A stretch of DNA of 64,000 nt from assembly GCA_900541035.1 (NCBI GenBank), contig UQIN01000007.1, positions 1 to 64,000 of the forward strand, written 5' to 3'. The notes under the pieces were generated by a model that was given only the letters and a program-made list of their open reading frames with translations, ran no database searches and was not told the origin of the DNA. Positions within the stretch are counted from its first letter, which is position 1, and each line of letters begins with the position of its first letter. This DNA is from an uncultured Collinsella sp. (GTDB lineage Bacteria > Actinomycetota > Coriobacteriia > Coriobacteriales > Coriobacteriaceae). The position numbers and the translations under genes were made by a program. Positions 60,762 through 64,000 of the stretch are shown here, piece after piece.

Positions 60762-62123
60762 ATGGATACTGTTCTGAGCGTTCTCTCATCGGTCTTTTGG
60801 GGCCTGCTGATGCTTTCCGTCCTCGTGTTTTTGCACGAGGGCGGCCACTTTTTGGCGGCGCGTGCCTGCGGCGTCCGTGTGACCGAGTTCTTTTTGGGTC
60901 TGCCGTGCCGCTTTGACATCCATTACACGTCGCGTCGCATTGGAACCAAGTTTGGCGTGACCCCGCTGCTGCTTGGTGGCTACGCTGCCATCTGCGGTAT
61001 GGATCCGACCGATGTTTCGTGCGCCGATCGCGTGCTCGCGGCTATCTATCGTCATGGTCGCGTGACCGTGGCCGACCTTGCTGTCGAGCTCGAGCTTTCC
61101 GAGGAGGATGTGCTCGAGGCATGCGCCCTTTTGCTGGGCTGGGGCTCCATCGCGCCCTGGTATGAGGAAGGGGAGAAGCCCTCGCCGAGCTACTATCCCA
61201 CCAAATATCAGACGTTGCCACGAGACACGGCAGGCTATACCACCTTTGATGGTCGCCGTTTCGATCGCGAACATGCGACTGCCGAGGGCGATGTGTGGGA
61301 GCTGCCGTGCGGCGAGGCCGAGTTCCTTGCGCAAGAACGCTCGCACACCTATCTTGGCCAAGGCTTTCTCAAGCGCGCCTTTATGCTGCTCGCAGGCATT
61401 ATCGTCAATATCTTGACGGGTTTTTTGCTCCTTATGAGCATCTATTCCATTGCGGGTGTCACCGTGCCGATGGATACCAACGTGATCGGTCAGGTTGACG
61501 AGGGATCTATTGCCGCCAAGGCGGGTATCGAGGCCGGTGATGCGATCCTTTCGGTTGACGGAGTATCGTGCTCTACCTGGATGGACGTTTACGATGCCAT
61601 CGGCAAGGCCGCCGGTAAGGACGATATCGCCATCGAGTACGAGCATGACGGCAAGCAGCATTCGACCACGGTTGCGCTCAAAGAGGACGAGCGCCTAGGT
61701 GTGTATGCCTCTACGCAGGTGGTCCGTTTAGACCCGATCACCTCGGCGCGTCTGTCATTCTCCTATGTTGTACAGACGGCGGATGGCGTGATGCGCCTAC
61801 TCCAGCCGCAGCATACGATGGAGATTCTCGATCAGTCTTCTTCGATCGTGGGTATTAGCGTTATGTCCTCACAGGCTGCTGCTGCCGGCCCCGTAACGTT
61901 CCTGTCGTTTGCCGCGCTCATTTCGTTCTCGCTTGGCTTTATGAACCTGCTGCCCATCCCACCACTCGATGGCGGCAAGCTGGTCATCGAGATCATTCAA
62001 AAGATTGCGGGCCGCGAGCTTCCGCTCAAGGTCCAGACGATTGTGAGCTATGTAGGCATCGCGCTCTTTGCGCTGCTGTTTGTCTATATGCTTCGTTCCG
62101 ACATCCTTCGATTTATTCTGTAG
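60762..62123 (+). CDS. rseP: RseP-type site-2 protease (M50) with a winged-helix-like insert
   Basis: The protein has 453 residues. HEGGH (His25, Glu26, His29) lies in the first membrane helix; LPIPPLDGGKLV near 395 supplies the aspartate. A PDZ domain spans about 235-320. Between LLLGGYAAICGM (about 80) and LKRAFMLLAGIIVN (about 203) lie roughly 120 residues, longer than in typical RseP. Their first part (ADRVLAAIYRHG, then VTVADLAVELELSEEDV) looks like a winged helix. The start is uncertain: ATG 60762 is 15 nt after AAGGA, and TTG 60747 is too close to it. It cuts proteins within the membrane. Confidence 0.9.
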   Translation: MDTVLSVLSSVFWGLLMLSVLVFLHEGGHFLAARACGVRVTEFFLGLPCRFDIHYTSRRIGTKFGVTPLLLGGYAAICGMDPTDVSCADRVLAAIYRHGRVTVADLAVELELSEEDVLEACALLLGWGSIAPWYEEGEKPSPSYYPTKYQTLPRDTAGYTTFDGRRFDREHATAEGDVWELPCGEAEFLAQERSHTYLGQGFLKRAFMLLAGIIVNILTGFLLLMSIYSIAGVTVPMDTNVIGQVDEGSIAAKAGIEAGDAILSVDGVSCSTWMDVYDAIGKAAGKDDIAIEYEHDGKQHSTTVALKEDERLGVYASTQVVRLDPITSARLSFSYVVQTADGVMRLLQPQHTMEILDQSSSIVGISVMSSQAAAAGPVTFLSFAALISFSLGFMNLLPIPPLDGGKLVIEIIQKIAGRELPLKVQTIVSYVGIALFALLFVYMLRSDILRFIL

Positions 62124-62136
62124 GGGAGTGTTTGGA

Positions 62137-63219
62137 TTGTCTTTATCCCATCCTTTGCCTCGCGAGTTGACGCGCCCCGTGCATGTGGGCGGTGTGCAGA
62201 TCGGTGGCGGCGCGCCGGTGGTGGTCCAATCCATGACCTGCACCGATACCGCTGATGCCCAGGCAACGCTTGCGCAAGTGTGCGCGTTGGCGCAGGCTGG
62301 CTGCGATATCGTGCGTGTGAGCGTGCCCACTGAGGCCGCGCTTGAGGGTTTCCGCACCATCTGTGCCGAGTCTCCGGTGCCGATTGTCGCTGATATCCAC
62401 TTTAACCATAAGCTCGCCATTGGTGCCGTTGAGGCCGGTGCCGCCAAGCTCCGCATCAATCCCGGCAACATCGGCGATTGGACGAAGGTCGACGAGGTGA
62501 TCGATGCCGCGGGTGCCGCGGGTTGTGCCATTCGCATCGGCGTCAACGCCGGCTCGCTTGAGCAGGATATCGCCGAGCGCGACGACCTCACGCAGCCCGA
62601 GAAGCTCGTGATGTCGAGCGAGCGCTTTGTGCGGCATTTTGAGGACCGTGGGTTTACCAACATCGTGCTTTCCGCCAAGGCCCATAGCGTACAGACGACG
62701 CTTGATACCTATCGCGCTCTGTCGCGCGAGATACCGCATGTTCCGCTTCACCTGGGCGTGACGGAGGCGGGTACCAAGCTCCAGGGCACCATCAAGAGCT
62801 CTGTAGGCTTGGGTATCTTGCTTTCCGAAGGCATCGGTGACACCATGCGTGTGTCGCTCACGGCCGATCCGGTCGAGGAGCCGCCGGTCGCCTGGGGTAT
62901 TCTGCAGTCGCTGGGCCTGCGCCGCCGTGGTCCCGAGATTGTCTCGTGCCCTACGTGCGCTCGCTGCCAGGTTAACCTTATTCCCATTGCCGAGGAGGTC
63001 ACCGAGCGGCTTAAGAACTACTCCGCGCCGCTTTCGATCGCCGTGATGGGGTGTGCCGTTAATGGCCCCGGCGAGGCTTCCGACGCCGACCTAGGCGTGG
63101 CCTGTGGACGAGGTCAGGGCCTGCTCTTTTCGCATGGCCAGATCATTGGTAAAGTAGCTGAGGATCAAATTGTCGACGCGCTTATGGCCGAGGTCGACAA
63201 ACTTATTGAGGAGAAGTAA
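62137..63219 (+). CDS. ispG: (E)-4-hydroxy-3-methylbut-2-enyl-diphosphate synthase
   Basis: The protein has 360 residues. It shows RPVHVGGVQIGGGAPVVVQS, LRINPGNIG, and the cluster cysteines in SCPTCARCQVNL and MGCAVNGPGEAS. It catalyses the sixth step of the MEP pathway, using a 4Fe-4S cluster. TTG 62137 has GGGGAG eight bases upstream, 13 nt after rseP. Confidence 0.96.
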   Translation: MSLSHPLPRELTRPVHVGGVQIGGGAPVVVQSMTCTDTADAQATLAQVCALAQAGCDIVRVSVPTEAALEGFRTICAESPVPIVADIHFNHKLAIGAVEAGAAKLRINPGNIGDWTKVDEVIDAAGAAGCAIRIGVNAGSLEQDIAERDDLTQPEKLVMSSERFVRHFEDRGFTNIVLSAKAHSVQTTLDTYRALSREIPHVPLHLGVTEAGTKLQGTIKSSVGLGILLSEGIGDTMRVSLTADPVEEPPVAWGILQSLGLRRRGPEIVSCPTCARCQVNLIPIAEEVTERLKNYSAPLSIAVMGCAVNGPGEASDADLGVACGRGQGLLFSHGQIIGKVAEDQIVDALMAEVDKLIEEK

Positions 63220-64000
63220 ATGACTCGAGCAATGTATATGTCTAAGCTCTATGCGCCGACGCTTAAAGAGGATCCGGCGGACGCTGAGCTCGCCAGCCAC
63301 CGCCTGCTGCTCCGTGCCGGCATGATCCGCAAAGAGGCCGCCGGTCTGTATTCCTACCTGCCGCTTGCTTGGCGCTCGATCCGCAAGATCGAGAATATCG
63401 TGCGCGACGAGATGGACGCTGCCGGCGCCCAGGAGCTTATGATGCCCATCATGGTCGATGCCGAGCTGTGGCGTGAGTCCGGCCGTATCGATGCCTATGG
63501 CAAGGAGCTTGTGCGCTTTGATGACCGCCACGGCCGCGAGTTTGTGCTCGGACCCACGCACGAGGAGACCGTGACTGCCCTGGTGCGCAATGAGTTGCGT
63601 TCCTACAAGCAGCTGCCAGTGAACCTCTATCACATTCAGGATAAGTTCCGCGACGAGTTCCGTCCCCGTTTTGGCCTGATGCGCGGTCGCGAGTTCATCA
63701 TGAAGGACGCCTACAGCTTCTCTGCTACGCAGGAGAGCCTGCAGGAGGAGTACGACAAGATGAAGCAGGCCTATGCCAACATTTGCGAGCGCTGCTACAT
63801 CAAGGCTCTGCCCGTTGTCGCCGACTCCGGCGAGATCGGTGGCGATACCTCCGTCGAGTACATGGCTTTGGCCGACGCCGGCGAGGCTTCGCTCGTCTAC
63901 TGCGACGATTGCGGCTTTGCTGCCGATGACGAGGCCGCAAGCACCAAGGTCGTTGTGACCGAGGGTCCTGGCGACGGTACGCTCACCAAGGTCGAGACTC
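63220..64000 (+). CDS. proS: Prolyl-tRNA synthetase (partial, cut by window edge)
   Basis: The first 260 residues are visible. It shows [20 protein letters not shown], class II motif 1 and 2 segments ([30 protein letters not shown]), and IMKDAYSF. It begins at ATG 63220 right after the ispG stop, with GAGGAG upstream. The editing insert begins near the cut. Its frame is open to the right edge. Confidence 0.95.
   Translation, partial: MTRAMYMSKLYAPTLKEDPADAELASHRLLLRAGMIRKEAAGLYSYLPLAWRSIRKIENIVRDEMDAAGAQELMMPIMVDAELWRESGRIDAYGKELVRFDDRHGREFVLGPTHEETVTALVRNELRSYKQLPVNLYHIQDKFRDEFRPRFGLMRGREFIMKDAYSFSATQESLQEEYDKMKQAYANICERCYIKALPVVADSGEIGGDTSVEYMALADAGEASLVYCDDCGFAADDEAASTKVVVTEGPGDGTLTKVET

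Overview
The window looks like chromosomal DNA from a high-GC gut actinobacterium of the class Coriobacteriia, most like Collinsella. That is an inference from several things together: a fused RmlC-RmlD rhamnose enzyme, a fused AroE-AroK enzyme, a two-subunit glycyl-tRNA synthetase (glyQ, glyS), pyruvate phosphate dikinase with its regulator, a complete MreBCD/PBP2/RodA rod-shape set, MEP-pathway isoprenoid genes, and frequent GTG and TTG starts behind strong ribosome binding sites. No rRNA, CRISPR array, prophage or plasmid gene was seen.

Layout. 1-4.5 kb is the end of a surface-polysaccharide locus: the tail of rfbB, rfbCD, a membrane-anchored glycosyltransferase and a two-gene ABC polysaccharide exporter. 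It ends at a tRNA-Arg(UCU). 4.65-6.76 kb is a scar: a GC-rich IS110-family element with an intact DEDD transposase, bounded by 17-bp inverted repeats, followed by the back half of a membrane acyltransferase whose front half is missing. 6.9-8.1 kb is a lone AAA ATPase. 8.2-16.6 kb (minus strand) holds the whole shikimate pathway plus the Phe and Tyr branches (aroF, tyrA, aroB, aroA, aroC, pheA, aroE-aroK, aroQ), preceded by a terminator-like leader hairpin. A tRNA-Arg(CCG) is read away from it, followed by a CtpE-like P-type ATPase.

19.8-36.7 kb carries a zinc-ribbon membrane protein, a cyclophilin, a TPR membrane protein, mreBCD-PBP2-rodA, a DUF697-like protein, a radical-SAM pair, rplU-rpmA-obgE and nadD-yqeK-rsfS. 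dinB lies convergent at 36.8-38.1 kb. 38.2-54.6 kb is translation and genome upkeep: rpsP-khpA-rimM-trmD-lepB, glyQS, the ppsR-ppdK pair, then rplS-rnhB-yraN-comM-dprA-trmFO-xer. 54.6-64 kb is the classic rpsB-tsf, pyrH-frr-uppS-cdsA-dxr-rseP-ispG-proS run, cut off inside proS.

Most of the window is ordinary core genome. The parts that deserve a second look are the IS110 element with a structured noncoding end that could encode its bridge RNA; the truncated acyltransferase beside it; an RseP-type protease with a winged-helix-like insert; a Xer recombinase that seems to start at AUA inside the trmFO stop (AUAG overlap); helically spaced TTTACC repeats upstream of ppdK; and the aro leader hairpin.
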